Position numbers and translations under genes: made by a program. A stretch of 64,000 bases of DNA from Lingula anatina (lineage: Eukaryota > Brachiopoda > Lingulata > Lingulida > Lingulidae), in the NCBI RefSeq assembly GCF_001039355.2, contig NW_019775851.1, positions 124,474-188,473 of the forward strand. Reading direction: 5' to 3'. How positions within the stretch are numbered: position 1 is the stretch's first letter; each line of letters starts with the position of its first letter. The notes under the pieces were generated by a model. It searched no databases, was not told the origin of the DNA, and saw only the letters and a list, made by a program, of their open reading frames with translations. Positions 47,599 to 57,392 of this stretch are shown piece by piece.

Positions 47599-50053
47599 GC
47601 CACTCAGTGCTTGGACAACATGACACATGTGGCTCATGTGGAAAATGTGTACAGTAGAAGCCTGGAGTTTACTTTGTAATGGTCAAATATTTTTCTCTGA
47701 ATTAACATTATCATTGAAAATAAACAAAGTGCTTCAAAATGAATCAAACAAATGCATTTCTGTAATCAACTATTCCTACTTTGTATCAGTATGAGAGTAA
47801 TGCATTCTCAGCATCTCTGGCACATTGGGAACTTACTGAACAGGCAGGTGACAAGTTTAAAGCTCAAGTTTATAAGATTGAGATGGAATATTTAAGAAAT
47901 TATAAATTGTAAAATTGTTATAAAATTTTAATTGATTTATATTCATTTAGAGACACTATCACCCAGTGGTGAGGAAATATGGCAATCACATCTGCCACGG
48001 AGCCCCTTCCTCAGGAAATGGTCAGCTTCCACTTGAGATGACAAAACTGTAAGTTATATTATATCATAGTTTAATGAATTTTTTCTCTTTGTAAGCATTT
48101 TTATTGAGCAAGTTCCAAAGAATCTGTAAGATTGTCTTTTTATTTGTTGTTACTATATACTGACATTGCTCATATTAACTATGAAATTGCAAAATTATAT
48201 TGCCAAATTACATGTTATACGTATTTCATTTTGTAGTTTCAATGTGTTTTTTATATGTGTCACATTGACATGATTTTTGTACCACCAGAATACGTAGTTA
48301 AAATGGGGGTTACTCTGTGTAGAACAGTTTCATTAGCTATGTTATTATAATAGACTTGTGAAGATTCTTTTGTCTATAGCTATTTATATTAGTTTGATCT
48401 TACCATCCAATATTTCATCTGCTTGCAGTCAGATTTCATCAGGGAATGAGGTTGTGACAGGTATGACAACCTGTCACCCCCTCTGGTGTGCTATTTGGTC
48501 AGAACATGAACCTTACATGAAAGGGGTTAGTGAAAAGCTAAAAAGAGCATTCAGAAAAAGGAATGTAGTATTACACCATAAGGCAGGACAGACACTAAGA
48601 GGCATCCTAGTATCCCCAAAGGACAAATTAGACCCAGGAGAACAGTGTGGAGTTGTATACCAGTGTGAGTGTCAGGTGTGTGGAGAGAAATACATCGGAG
48701 AGACAGGACGTTCCTTAACTGAAAGAATCGCTGAACATCAAAAATNTTGTTTTGTGATTGAAATGGGACATATTTTAATACATTTTTGTGCCTTCTCATT
48801 GGGTTTTTGATGAAACAGCTAAGTAATAAGTTTGATTTAAAATTTCACTTTAAGGAGTCCAGAAGAGCTGTACAATGCATACGATGCAGGTCTTATGAAA
48901 TTCATCCCAGACCTACCAAAGGAAGCCCCCAAAACCAAGAGAGTACAGGTCAGTAATAGTGAGTTCTGAGATGATGGATTCACAACAACTACAAGCATAT
49001 ATTCAACTAAGTCCAATAAGCTTTTTATATAATTACTCACCAGATAAATCACAAATAATGTCTGGACATTATTGTGGTTATGTTTTATTGAAGGTACAGG
49101 GACTTTCCTTTTCCTAATGTAATGGACAGGGAGATCATTGTGGCACATGTCAGCCTTTGCTGATGTTAACTCAAGGTCCTTTTTGTTTTATTTTGTTTTT
49201 CCTTCAGGGGAGATGTTAATTGAAATTGTCTAGCGAAAATGAAAATTATTATACCAAAACACCCAAATAGCATTTTCACTTATTCCCATATGTACTCCAG
49301 TCCTTTTTGTGTATAGTACAGTTACACGCGTGAAAGGAATTGATGAGGATGCTGACAGTTCCATAAAAGACTGTGCAGTTTGTCACGTCAATCCGTGGGA
49401 GTACACTGTGCATGTGATAGCACTAATCCCAGCATGCCTGACTGGCCTCATGTGGGAGCCATGAAATGTCTTTCACTTTGACTGACTTCATTCTTTTTCC
49501 ACTCCAAAGAAGGCTTATAATGCCTCCCATACACATTAATCTCCTCCTATAACATGTTCCTTCACATGGGGCTACTGCTCCAGTACTGATAACACCACCA
49601 GATCAGACCCCACCGTGACCAGAGATCACACAGACTTAATCACTGCTCGCGTAATATGATTGCACTTAAAGCAACTAGTCTTCTTTCAATTTTTTGTTTG
49701 CGATGCAAGAGATTGAGAGTCTGGGTGAGATCTTGTAGTATTGAATGCCCGTTACATAGATGTATACATGATTTAGTTAGTGGAGAGAAGTCGTGCGGGC
49801 TCAACCATGTAGTTGTTGTGCATTGGAAAAAAATTAAAGATTACTCATGTTTCTGTAATATATGTCTGTATTTTACCATATTTGTTTCCAGGTGCCATAT
49901 GATGAATTTGTGCAAGACAGTATCACACAGGATGCCAGCAATATGTTGGAGAACAGTTCTCTCGGGAATATTTCCATGACAACAGACTTTTATTCTGGAA
50001 ATAAGAAGAGAACTAAAAAGCAACAATTAAAATGTTCTAAGAAAATTAGGTGA
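21999..50053 (+). CDS. NOC3L: NOC3L (nucleolar complex protein 3), split by a foreign segment
   Basis: Orthologue of yeast Noc3 and human NOC3L, a nucleolar protein of the Noc2-Noc3 complex. It is needed for 60S pre-ribosome maturation and is also implicated in replication licensing. Exons seen: 21999-22007, 23290-23570, 23831-23997, 24272-24438, 24761-24922, 25997-26167, 26505-26624, then 44411-44521, 45887-46015, 47951-48048, 48855-48948 and 49892-50053 with stop TGA. Phases agree throughout. These give about 359 N-terminal and 197 C-terminal codons against about 800 residues in human, so roughly 200 residues from the middle are missing. The 17.8 kb between exons 26624 and 44411 is filled by part of PBRM1 on the other strand. 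I infer an assembly error rather than a real gene structure. Confidence 0.93.
22008..23289 (+). other. NOC3L intron 1
   Basis: A 1.3 kb first intron. It holds an open frame of 135 codons at 22207-22614 with no similarity I recognise, and a CG-richer patch near 22675-22800. I do not support a gene here. Confidence 0.5.
23689..23733. repeat. (ATA)n microsatellite
   Basis: About 15 AAT-type units in the NOC3L intron after exon 2. Confidence 0.95.
25905..26014 (+). repeat. 55-bp tandem duplication spanning a splice acceptor
   Basis: Two adjacent 55-base copies (25905-25959 and 25960-26014, two mismatches) each contain the polypyrimidine tract, CAG and the first 18 bases of NOC3L exon 6. Only the second acceptor (exon from 25997) keeps the frame. 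Use of the first (exon from 25942) reads MKLETKFFY and then TAA. Confidence 0.9.
26988..26988. other. Lone n, left border of the PBRM1 insertion
   Basis: A single n between the last N-terminal NOC3L exon (ends 26624) and the last visible PBRM1 exon (27644). It is followed within 25 bases by a 70-base TA repeat, a typical place for contigs to end. Confidence 0.7.
27010..27079. repeat. (TA)n microsatellite
   Basis: About 35 uninterrupted TA units next to the lone n at 26988. It is likely to have broken the assembly. Confidence 0.97.
27644..29171 (-). CDS. PBRM1: PBRM1 exons: acidic linker, HMG box and Pro/Gln-rich tail
   Basis: 28968-29171 is an acidic linker. 28566-28685 ([33 protein letters not shown]) and the start of 28106-28307 ([19 protein letters not shown]) form the HMG box. 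The rest of that exon and 27644-27745 ([20 protein letters not shown]) are proline-, glutamine- and methionine-rich. The conserved C-terminal segment of PBRM1 (HSEAYLKYIEGL in human) is not found in 26989-27640. Confidence 0.9.
27644..44185 (-). CDS. PBRM1: Polybromo-1 (BAF180), internal 27 exons, both ends missing
   Basis: Chromatin-targeting subunit of the PBAF SWI/SNF remodeller. Its bromodomains read acetylated histones, and it has two BAH domains and an HMG box. Exons in transcript order: 44103-44185, 43709-43753, 42983-43246, 42531-42600, 41985-42149, 38003-38167, 37378-37506, 36896-37071, 36254-36383, 35862-36029, 35258-35398, 35008-35099, 34329-34371, 33840-34148, 33203-33282, 32717-32855, 32297-32398, 31642-31875, 31261-31345, 30750-30825, 30178-30353, 29748-29845, 29460-29531, 28968-29171, 28566-28685, 28106-28307, 27644-27745. 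All phases agree over 3,670 coding bases (about 1,223 codons) with no stop, so this is not a pseudogene. Bromodomain 1, most of bromodomain 2 and the conserved C-terminal tail are absent. The segment sits between two halves of NOC3L and is bordered by lone n bases. Confidence 0.95.
29460..31345 (-). CDS. PBRM1: PBRM1 exons: second BAH domain
   Basis: 31261-31345 ([15 protein letters not shown]), 30750-30825 ([20 protein letters not shown]), 30178-30353 ([30 protein letters not shown]), 29748-29845 ([20 protein letters not shown]) and 29460-29531 ([18 protein letters not shown]). Each matches the second BAH domain and following linker of vertebrate PBRM1. Confidence 0.93.
31642..33282 (-). CDS. 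PBRM1: PBRM1 exons: first BAH domain
   Basis: 33203-33282 ([11 protein letters not shown]), 32717-32855 ([31 protein letters not shown]), 32297-32398 ([20 protein letters not shown]) and 31642-31875 ([30 protein letters not shown]). This is a complete bromo-adjacent homology domain, a protein-interaction module. A long CA/GA microsatellite lies in the intron just upstream of 32717. Confidence 0.93.
32584..32679. repeat. (CA)n/(GA)n microsatellite
   Basis: A short CA run followed by about 41 GA units in a PBRM1 intron, starting 38 bases from the exon at 32717. On the transcribed strand it is a CT-rich tract. Confidence 0.97.
33424..33761. mobile_element. TTAA-flanked MITE, copy 1 (338 bp)
   Basis: Terminal inverted repeats AGGGATAATAACTCTTCGT (left) and its near-perfect complement (right, one mismatch) are flanked by TTAA at 33420-33423 and 33762-33765. 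There is no coding capacity. The TTAA target duplication is the hallmark of the piggyBac superfamily, though the ends start AGGG rather than the usual CCC. Confidence 0.85.
33840..35099 (-). CDS. PBRM1: PBRM1 exons: bromodomain 6
   Basis: 35008-35099 ([18 protein letters not shown]), 34329-34371 ([14 protein letters not shown]) and 33840-34148 ([36 protein letters not shown]). At the acetyl-lysine anchor the sequence reads [14 protein letters not shown], with serine where human has asparagine (ARRMNRTDSEIYED). The codon is AGT. Two copies of a TTAA MITE lie in the introns on either side of this exon group. Confidence 0.92.
34402..34738. mobile_element. TTAA-flanked MITE, copy 2 (337 bp)
   Basis: Same orientation as copy 1 and almost identical over its whole length, with perfect 19-base terminal inverted repeats (AGGGATAATAACTCTTCGT) and TTAA on both sides (34398-34401 and 34739-34742). 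The two copies flank the bromodomain 6 exons of PBRM1. Confidence 0.87.
34943..34982. repeat. (GA)n microsatellite
   Basis: About 20 GA units in a PBRM1 intron, about 25 bases from the exon at 35008. Confidence 0.95.
35258..36383 (-). CDS. PBRM1: PBRM1 exons: bromodomain 5
   Basis: 36254-36383 ([28 protein letters not shown]), 35862-36029 ([31 protein letters not shown]) and the start of 35258-35398 ([13 protein letters not shown]). The binding asparagine is present in CKFN, with phenylalanine where most bromodomains have tyrosine. The end of 35258-35398 starts the next domain. The intron 35399-35861 contains a widespread interspersed repeat. Confidence 0.92.
35569..35782 (+). repeat. Widespread interspersed repeat, copy A
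   Basis: Begins CTCTGCCAAGGAGATTATGT and TTTTCACC…TTTGTCTGTT, continues with a GGATGGATTTTGATAAAA motif, and ends GAGGTCTGTGCTCTCTGAGT plus GTTTTTCTAGTT. I recall this head (CCAAGGAGGTTATGTTTTCACC) and tail (GGAGGTCTGCGCTCTCCGAGTG) from repeats in many aquatic animals. It is non-coding and lies in a PBRM1 intron. Confidence 0.65.
36896..38167 (-). CDS. PBRM1: PBRM1 exons: bromodomain 4
   Basis: 38003-38167 carries an acidic linker, then [20 protein letters not shown] and the ZA start. 37378-37506 has [20 protein letters not shown]. 36896-37071 has [20 protein letters not shown] with the binding asparagine in RHYN. The donor of the last exon is GTTAGT and it leaves phase 2, which the next exon completes. 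Confidence 0.93.
38418..38734. other. Assembly gap, 317 N
   Basis: A run of undetermined bases, followed immediately by a C-homopolymer-rich stretch that probably stopped the reads. Confidence 0.98.
39954..40949. promoter_or_regulatory. Two clusters of AAGGTCA-like half-sites
   Basis: TCAAGGTCA, the extended half-site bound by ERR/NR5A-type nuclear receptors, occurs at 39973-39981, 40921-40929 and 40941-40949. Related AGGTCA or AAGGTCA sites lie at 39954-39959, 39993-39999 and 40931-40937. The second cluster ends in AGGTCAAAGGT, a DR1-like arrangement. They could also be remnants of a simple GTCAAG repeat. Confidence 0.25.
41985..44185 (-). CDS. PBRM1: PBRM1 exons: end of bromodomain 2 and bromodomain 3
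   Basis: 44103-44185 ([17 protein letters not shown]) is the last helix of bromodomain 2, and its acceptor lies only 17 bases from the lone n at 44202. A 45-base micro-exon (43709-43753) joins in phase 2 to 42983-43246, which carries the conserved linker [19 protein letters not shown] and the start of bromodomain 3. Exon 42531-42600 has [18 protein letters not shown] and 41985-42149 has [20 protein letters not shown]. The acetyl-lysine-binding asparagine (QQYN) is present. Confidence 0.92.
44202..44202. other. Lone n, right border of the PBRM1 insertion
   Basis: A single n followed by a 14-base C homopolymer, between the first visible PBRM1 exon (44103-44185) and the NOC3L exon at 44411. Confidence 0.7.
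44411..50053 (+). CDS. NOC3L: NOC3L C-terminal exons (CBF/Noc region)
   Basis: Exons 44411-44521 ([20 protein letters not shown]), 45887-46015 ([29 protein letters not shown]), 47951-48048 ([20 protein letters not shown]), 48855-48948 ([20 protein letters not shown]) and 49892-50053 ([13 protein letters not shown] to a basic end [11 protein letters not shown] and TGA at 50051-50053). These match the conserved C-terminal CBF/Mak21-type region of NOC3L closely. All splice phases agree. The introns hold a 225-base hairpin repeat (47317-47541) and a Penelope-like fragment (48505-48745). Confidence 0.93.
44945..44970. repeat. (TG)n microsatellite
   Basis: About 12 TG units in a NOC3L intron. Confidence 0.93.
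47317..47541. repeat. 225-bp near-palindromic fold-back repeat
   Basis: Left arm 47317-47418 and right arm 47440-47541 are reverse complements at roughly 85 percent identity, with a 21-base spacer (starting AGGGGGTAATTAACTATCG). The outer tips are CTAGGTCAATCTAGCAGGAT and its partner ATCCTGCTAGATCGATCTAG. The right side continues into CCCCTAGTCTAGGGG, a small palindrome, and then a TA microsatellite. It lies inside a NOC3L intron, so it would be transcribed as a long hairpin. Confidence 0.88.
47561..47595. repeat. (TA)n microsatellite
   Basis: About 17 TA units directly after the fold-back repeat. Confidence 0.95.
48505..48745 (+). mobile_element. Penelope-like element fragment with GIY-YIG endonuclease
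   Basis: The open frame reads [14 protein letters not shown], then [34 protein letters not shown] and [14 protein letters not shown]. This is the linker and the start of the C-terminal GIY-YIG endonuclease of Penelope-like retroelements (GVVY and KYIG being the two halves of the signature). The 5' reverse transcriptase is absent and the frame is cut at the lone n (48746). It lies in sense orientation in a NOC3L intron. Confidence 0.8.
48746..48746. other. Lone n at the edge of the Penelope-like fragment
   Basis: The retroelement reading frame stops being recognisable exactly here. Together with the other three lone n bases it suggests a contig join made at a repeat. Confidence 0.6.
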
Positions 50054-50402
50054 AAAGGACTCACCTTATAAACGCAGCTTGCAAATTCTGTACAAGAGGC
50101 TTTGATATATATTTTTAATAATAAGTTTCATCAATAACTGTCAGTGCTACAGCAGTGAAATTGCTCTAGTAAAGATAAACATTGAAGAAATGATAGACAA
50201 CTATATTTTACTCTTATTCTTTCTTGAAAAATATGAAATAGAGAGTATTTTGTATAAGTGAAATTGGACCATAATACCCTCCTAAAAACACTCAGTCATG
50301 AGACTTGATTGATAGACAAAAGGTATTTCTGAGGGTCTAACTGAGAAATATGAAGCAATTTTACAAATTATGCTGTGTTGAAGGATAATGTTTATAACAC
50401 CT

Positions 50403-50408
50403 AATAAA
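50403..50408 (+). terminator. Candidate polyadenylation signal of NOC3L
   Basis: AATAAA 350 bases after the NOC3L stop codon, the first canonical hexamer I noticed in the 3' flank. A plausible but unproven cleavage signal. Confidence 0.35.
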
Positions 50409-53400
50409 AATAATGACAAAGAAAGTCAAGTGTTTTTAAGTGCAGTATAACTCGATACCAAAGGTATCATATTTCCCATCATGTTTTTTCTTGTACTCTA
50501 TTTAATGTCCTGCACTTCTTTAAAAGCGCATCTACTATTGCAGTGTACTCACTTCAGTACCCTATAACTACAGCCAGTGCAGGAGTATGTGGTTAAGGAG
50601 TGAACTGGATCAGAGAAGTTTGCGGTTAGAGGCAAATTATGTAAACAGAGCATATCCTTTCTATTAAGACCTTATGATAGAGTTAACATGTGACGCAGGT
50701 GCTGTGCAATGAAATCGTAGCGGTTTTTGAGTGATTTTTTTTTTAATATTTATCTATTTATTTATTTACTTATTTTCTTGTTGACGTGCATGTATACATC
50801 ATATGCAGCTGCCGTGCCATTTCTCTGACAGAGCCCTGAGGTCCGGTAAGGAAAAATAGGTTTGTCGGCTGAAAAGTGGTTATACGGAGCCCTTTCGATC
50901 TCAGTGCACTTGCTGCACGTCCTCTGTGCAGCTTCCTTGAAGAGCGAAGGGCCTACGTTGTCCCTTCTCACCCCCCCCCTCCCCACATGAATTACAATAC
51001 ACACTCCTTCAAATCCATGCAAGTGAATTACACTTAAACTAAATTTGAAATATCTTCACTATGATTATGCTTCCTAAGACTACATAAGTTGGAAAGGAAA
51101 GAAAATAGACCAACAATATGCTCAACCATTGTCAGGATCACCGCATGTCCCCCGAACAATGCCTGGACGGGAACTTACTGTGCAAATGCCATATTGCCAC
51201 GGGCTTACGATTTTGATGATGAATTTAATTTTGAATGCTCATAGTACGTCACTTTCCTCGGAAAAAGTTTATCTTTTTAGACTCATGTTGAATTCCCAAA
51301 TTCTTAAAACAAAGCATTGTGCAATTCTGTCATGTTTAGACATTAGATATTCTGAACTTTTGCAAGAAAGTAATAGACCTTTAATGGTCTAAAATTAAAC
51401 AAAATCACAAATGTAACATTTCCAGTGTAGTAAGCAGCAAGTGGTAATACTTAATAAATAAGATCACGCTGAACATCAGTGACGTCAATATCCACTTAAT
51501 TAACCTAATTACCCCCGCTCCCGTGCTTTCGTAAACTCCTGAAGTGATGAAACTGCCCATGAAAAATATCTAAATATCGTCAGAGAGTGAGATTAAAATG
51601 TAGGATCATTTGTTTCAGTCCAGGACACAATGTATATTGCGGCCTAGTTTCAGTGTTCCAGACGCGTGTAACCTCCCAATGCGAGCATAGGAGGAAATGA
51701 AGACACTTGAGCTATCTGGCATCTCACGCTTTACTCGAGAGAAAAAAGGTGATCGACATCCGTATCGTTATGTACTGTACAAATTTTTTTTCAAACAGCG
51801 TGCTTTTAGTGGGATAGAATATAAGGTTATTCGTTACTTGAGCTTCTGTGTAGAGCAGGGCTTTTTTTTTCACGTGTGCCACTTAATTGCATTGTCCGAT
51901 ATGTAAAGATGTTAATTTGTTAGGTGCTCTTTCAAAAACTTTCGTGCAATGTGAAATAAATTCTGCTTTTTGGACTAGTCATTAGTGCTAGTGGCTGCTC
52001 TCAATTTGAGGTGTTTTTTTTTAAATCGAAGCTATTTTAGGGTATTGGCTCGCGTGTTTTACATCTTATTCTTCGACTTTGTACGTGTGGCTTTTGTGGA
52101 TTGTAAGCGTTTGTCACGGAATTTATGATTGCAGTTCGTCTTTGTAAAACTAAATGACTAATACTTACCCAATCTCCATAATTTTTTATTATTTTGAATG
52201 TGTATTTGTGGTAACAATAGGAGGCAGAAATAACTTGGAAAGTGGAAATTGTCGACTGCGTTGAATACCTGTCCATTTCAATATTTTATATAATAATAAT
52301 AATAATCAAGACCCCCAAAAAATTATTTTGGATGCGGCACATAAGAATGCGTACAGTTAATTTGAGGAACTAAATGTTAAGTTAAAGAGTTAATGAGTGT
52401 GAAGATGAGTTCTGGTTGCGAGTAGAAAAAAATGAAGAGAGAAAAGTTGCGCATGTGTTGTCAAAACAGACTTAAACAATTGCTTTTCTACGCAAATCTA
52501 GAATTCTCTATCCTAATTCAAAAATAATTGACGGCTGAGAAATATATAGGCAATACGCAAAATAAAAGAATTCGAGTTACCCTGGATCCAGGGTCAGTTT
52601 CTTTGAAGACGCCAAAGCCATTGAAATGTCATAAAAGTCGGGGTTCGATTTTATATATCTGGGGTCTTAAGTCATTTAAAGTCAATGTAAGTTGGGAGGT
52701 CATTCGCATTTACTTAAAGGGATTCTTCGGGGATCAAAGCTACCATGAAAAAAAAGAAAAAACTTCAATCCGATAGAGCTTAGGTAAGATGTAAGCTTTA
52801 GGGAGGTAAATCCACGTGGGTGAGTTTGGTAGGGGGTCCTTGGCACATCGCCGTGGGGTAAACTTTTGTTTCTATTTTTCAAATTAAGGATAAGAGCTTG
52901 TTGTCTGACACATTAAGATCGTGACACCTTCTCCAAAGCGTGATTGAGACTTTGGCGGCAAATTTTCACAGTGAATTGTTGCAGCGTATTACGTGACATC
53001 TTGTATAATCTCTGCTACACGCTTTCCTGAGCATTTCTTGATAACAAGCAAATCGCATCATGACCGTTGTCTTTTAAACGTATTACTAATATTGATTCGG
53101 GATAGCATAGATAGAATAAACCTCTACTAATTACAAACACCCAAGACGCAGAAGTGAGAAACAAAGTTATAGGTCGATCTTAATGACTTGTTTGGATTTT
53201 TTTTTTCACGATCAAAACGCTGCTATTGAACCTGGTAATCTTAGATGAACTTTGTCCGAAATTTTCTCGCAAACACATCAAACCATGTTTTCATGCTTTC
53301 AAGGTGGAAGATTTCCGCTAAATTGATGTCTTCTGTCCGTCTTTCGTGCTTGGTCATTTCTGTTGCACTGCGAATGTGTATCTTTTTTTCCGCTGTACAC

Positions 53401-54730
53401 AAAACGGCAAACTTCCTTGTAACGAAAATAATAGAAATGTGACTGAGATTAAGCATATTATGATCATCTACTGTATATTAAGAATTAATAATCAATAACA
53501 CTTGTATCGTTACTATTAGGCCTACATCAGGTGGATAAAAAACGTACCTAAATGAGCTTTTCATCTCTAAACATCTATCCAATTAATCCCATGAAATTTG
53601 CCTCTATTCTGCATCAACTACTGCTTCCGTTACATCACTGTGTGATTGCAACAGCTCCATACCTTTTGCGCGCAGTGCAAAAATTAAAAAAAAAGGCCAA
53701 TGCTGAAATATATTGAGCGTTTCGCAGTACCACCTGTTATTTCTTAGAAAAGCCAGTTAACCTGTCTTCCGTGCACCCAAAGACCGTTCTTGGTGTATAA
53801 CCTCTAACAAGGGAAATATATGAACTATCCCCGGCCATAGGGAGATACTGATGTGACGGTCCGCTGATTTATATTCCTTGGATTGACACAGAAGTTCTGC
53901 GACCAGTCTGTTTTTTAAGACTACAGAATAGATAATACTTTCTGGGAAGACGAATTTGTTTCAAAATTAAGAAATATTGTTCTGTGTTTTTGATAATAAT
54001 ATCAACACTTTAGAAGTAGACCTATATGGTTCTATGGAAGGAAAACGTAGGCGGCCGAAACACAACTGTGCAGAAACAGACGTGACCAAAAGGTATTCAT
54101 TTATTCAAAATTGAACTTCGCTTTAATAGATTTTATGTAAAATAAATTAGTTGACCATATTTTACAAATCAGATCATAATGTGATGAAAACAAACCATAA
54201 AGGTAACTCTCAACTGCAATCTAGTTTTCTCGCGACAGCCTGAGCCCTTGACACCGGTTATCTTTTCATTTTCTGAAAATAACCACATGTAACCTCATTA
54301 TTCCTGCACCGTCCTGCTTGGAAGTAACCACGAAACATTCTACATGTATTCCACCATTGACTTTTTCGACCGTGATTTTTGTACGTAGTAAGGCATTAAT
54401 TAAGTAAACGAAAACACAAACCGACCAAAAAATACTAACATGTAATTGTATTGAGCGAGATTCCAATTAATTGTAGTTGATGTATTTTGAGAAATCACGA
54501 GTCGAGCTTGAGGGAGTTTTTAATCTATCCATAATATGAAGCCTAACACCCACTAACGTCCTTTTTAAATCTCAGTGGTATTAGAAAATTGCTTGTTCCT
54601 ACTCTTTATGCCCGAAGACTTAAGATTATAACTCGCCTTTACAAGTTCTTTGCAAATTACTTCAGCATGTTGCTAAGGTAGAGTTTCATCATTGTTGTGA
54701 TTGTTAATAAATGTGTTGTTTCTCTTCTTA

Positions 54731-54740
54731 TCTATCTATC

Positions 54741-54793
<53 letters not shown>
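54731..54793. repeat. (ATCT)n then (ATT)n microsatellite
   Basis: A few ATCT/ATTT units followed by about 15 ATT units. Confidence 0.95.
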
Positions 54794-54794
<1 letters not shown>

Positions 54795-57053
54795 TGCATA
54801 TAACATTTTAAAACGTTCTCTTTGCTAAGTGTGACTGTTAGATGGACAATTAATAACACTGGATTTATTTTCTTTTGTTAATCATTTATCAATCGGTTGT
54901 CCCGTGCAATATACTTACTCCGCCAGCTATCTCTCAAAAAATGATATTTTTCCAATTGATTTACACTGACATTGAAATGACCAACGAAACGTAGTATTCC
55001 CCAATATGTTTATCTTTCATGATCTTTTTGAACAATTGTCAAATTGATAGGTAGGGGTAAATTGTTTTTATTCAAAAGTTTTACAAACTAACCAGTATTC
55101 TTTTCATTGCCACTCTCAATGATTGCCCATAAACAATTATTTTACTGTCACAAATCGTTTTTATGACCTGGTATAAATAACCAGTTGATAATTGGGTATG
55201 GCTTTTCGTTTTATTGTCAAAACGTTCCATACTGAGAAGAGAATAACGTATATGTAAGTCTATACAATAGATGAGTGGATATTCCCAGGCACCATCGGGT
55301 CACCATGCATGTGGATAGAAACGTGAGCATACTTCCAGCTATAAATTACAAAAAGTCTAGAAAGTGATGTCCGACCTACATGTGTATTTTGGAAACAGTC
55401 CAAACTCCGCCCAAACTCTTGCCTACCACCACCGTCCTGACTACTGGCAAACAGCCAGACTTTTTACCTATATTGACTTAAACCCCCCAGGCACATACGT
55501 ATAATCAAAATTTGTTGACTTAATAACCGTTGTGATTTAATTGTTACAAGCCATTAGATCTGTAAACGTCCTAGCCCGGCTCTTTGTCTCTGATAGAGGC
55601 CGATAGTGTAAATAAAAACGTTGATTATTTATTGGAATAATTAGAAGCGACGGAACAACTTTTCTTCCCCTCTACACTTCAGCCCGCGCCTACTAGCGTA
55701 AATATTAAATCAAAATCGATGAAGGAACGAAGAAAGAGGCGGTATAACTGTAATGCAATTAGGAAAATTAAGATGTGTAATTAACATTGTAATTATTTTC
55801 TTCTACACAGTATTCTCCATGCGTTTTCCCCCTAGTGCCAGCGTTCGTTTATAATTCTGCAAGTTTTAAACTGTGGCAGGCGATTTCAAGACACGTGTCT
55901 TCATCTATTTTTGTCAAAGTCAAAAACAGAAGACGTCTGACGACGGTCTTTTGGTTAAAGTGCACTTTACACAGCCGCAGCAGAACTCTTGTATTTCGCT
56001 CCAAAAGGACTTAAATATTTAGAGTAGGTACAGTAAACGTGTACTACTTCTGCTGTAGGCCTACATTCGCAAAAAAAGAAGTACGGGAAGGACTGTATCT
56101 TTTGAATTTTCAATAACTTTCAGATGCTTTTAATTAGAATTTTTGAATTTCGGAAATTTATATTTCTATATAGCATCTGTGGTGCTTTAACTATAAAGAA
56201 TATAGAACTTTAGGGTAGTGTGCTCCACTTCTAAGAATTTATGACTGAAAATTCATTATCTGTCAACTCCACTATTTCACCCCACGCCTATAGGCCTCTT
56301 TGCTAAAACAAATTTGGTTTATGCAGTTGTAAGTAGGCCTACGCAATACATATACAAGGTACATGTGGACCTAAAGTAAAGTAGATCTAACTTTTCGCTT
56401 TTTATACCTCATTCCCCTTTTTTAGTAACCGTAGGCTAAAAATTTTAATATGTCAATATTAAAATACCCGCTGCATCCTGTGTTTGTTTCAATTTTGCAA
56501 CATTTGACTAGGAAACGCAAGCAAGCTTTACAAGCCAACATTTTGTCTTCTTGGAGAAATTTTAATACCTGATAGATATATAGTCACAATAATTGCCAGT
56601 TTTAGTGGCATTCTAAATGATGTATACAGACACTTAACCAAAACTAGTTTGAATCAATTCATGCCAATTTTTAAAGTAAACATACCTTTTGCATCGTAAA
56701 CTTGAGGTATAAAACAAAACAGCAGAGCGAACGTCATAAACAAAAAACAAATAAAAATCGATAACTTTCTGAAAAAACAATCTGATCTTTCCGTTTGCTG
56801 AAATCAATCTTCCTTTTTTTTCAGAGGAAGTTCCTTAGTTGATTTAAAGTAAAAATATGACATATTTGGAGCGAACAAATATTTTGGAAGGAGACGGTGA
56901 CGAGACATTTCGAGCCATAGGTAATCAGAATAAATAAATACATACAAATGGAGAGCCAACTTTGTACTGTACTTCTGTACAGTTTATTTGCACGGTACAT
57001 TGTGGAATTATTCTACCCATCTATAATCGGATCCTTCGCAGCTTTACTCTATT

Positions 57054-57085
<32 letters not shown>

Positions 57086-57088
57086 TAT

Positions 57089-57392
57089 CTGTCAAGGAGG
57101 TTATGTTTTCACCTATGACCTATGTATATTGTTTGTCTGTTCATCAGCCTAAACTCCGAGAGTTATTGATTGATTTTGATGAAATTTTGGTGGTGTTTCG
57201 GATCCCTGCCTGGATCCAGGAACTTTTTAAAGGATTCTTCACCATTTCAAGATAAGGCTAATTTGGTCAATATTCTTATTACACCACGAATAATGCAATT
57301 CAATCATCAATAATGAGAATGTGGCTAATTAATTAGTTTATTAATAAATAATGAACAATAATGAGGATTGAGTTGTCTTGGCGGAGGGGTTG
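57089..57392 (+). repeat. Widespread interspersed repeat, copy B
   Basis: Shares the head GTCAAGGAGGTTATGTTTTC, the ATTGATTTTGATGAAATTTT segment, a GGATCC…GGATCCAGGAA middle and a tail GGCGGAGGGGT with the family of copy A. It starts directly after a (TTTA)n tract. It is diverged and non-coding, in the intergenic region. Confidence 0.62.

Larger units (their letters stand above)
46016..47950 (+). other. NOC3L intron between the LHTLR and RHYHP exons
   Basis: A 1.9 kb intron. Apart from the hairpin at 47317-47541 and a TA microsatellite, I see nothing that supports a gene. Short open frames on both strands near 46320-46940 overlap each other and look like chance. Confidence 0.5.
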
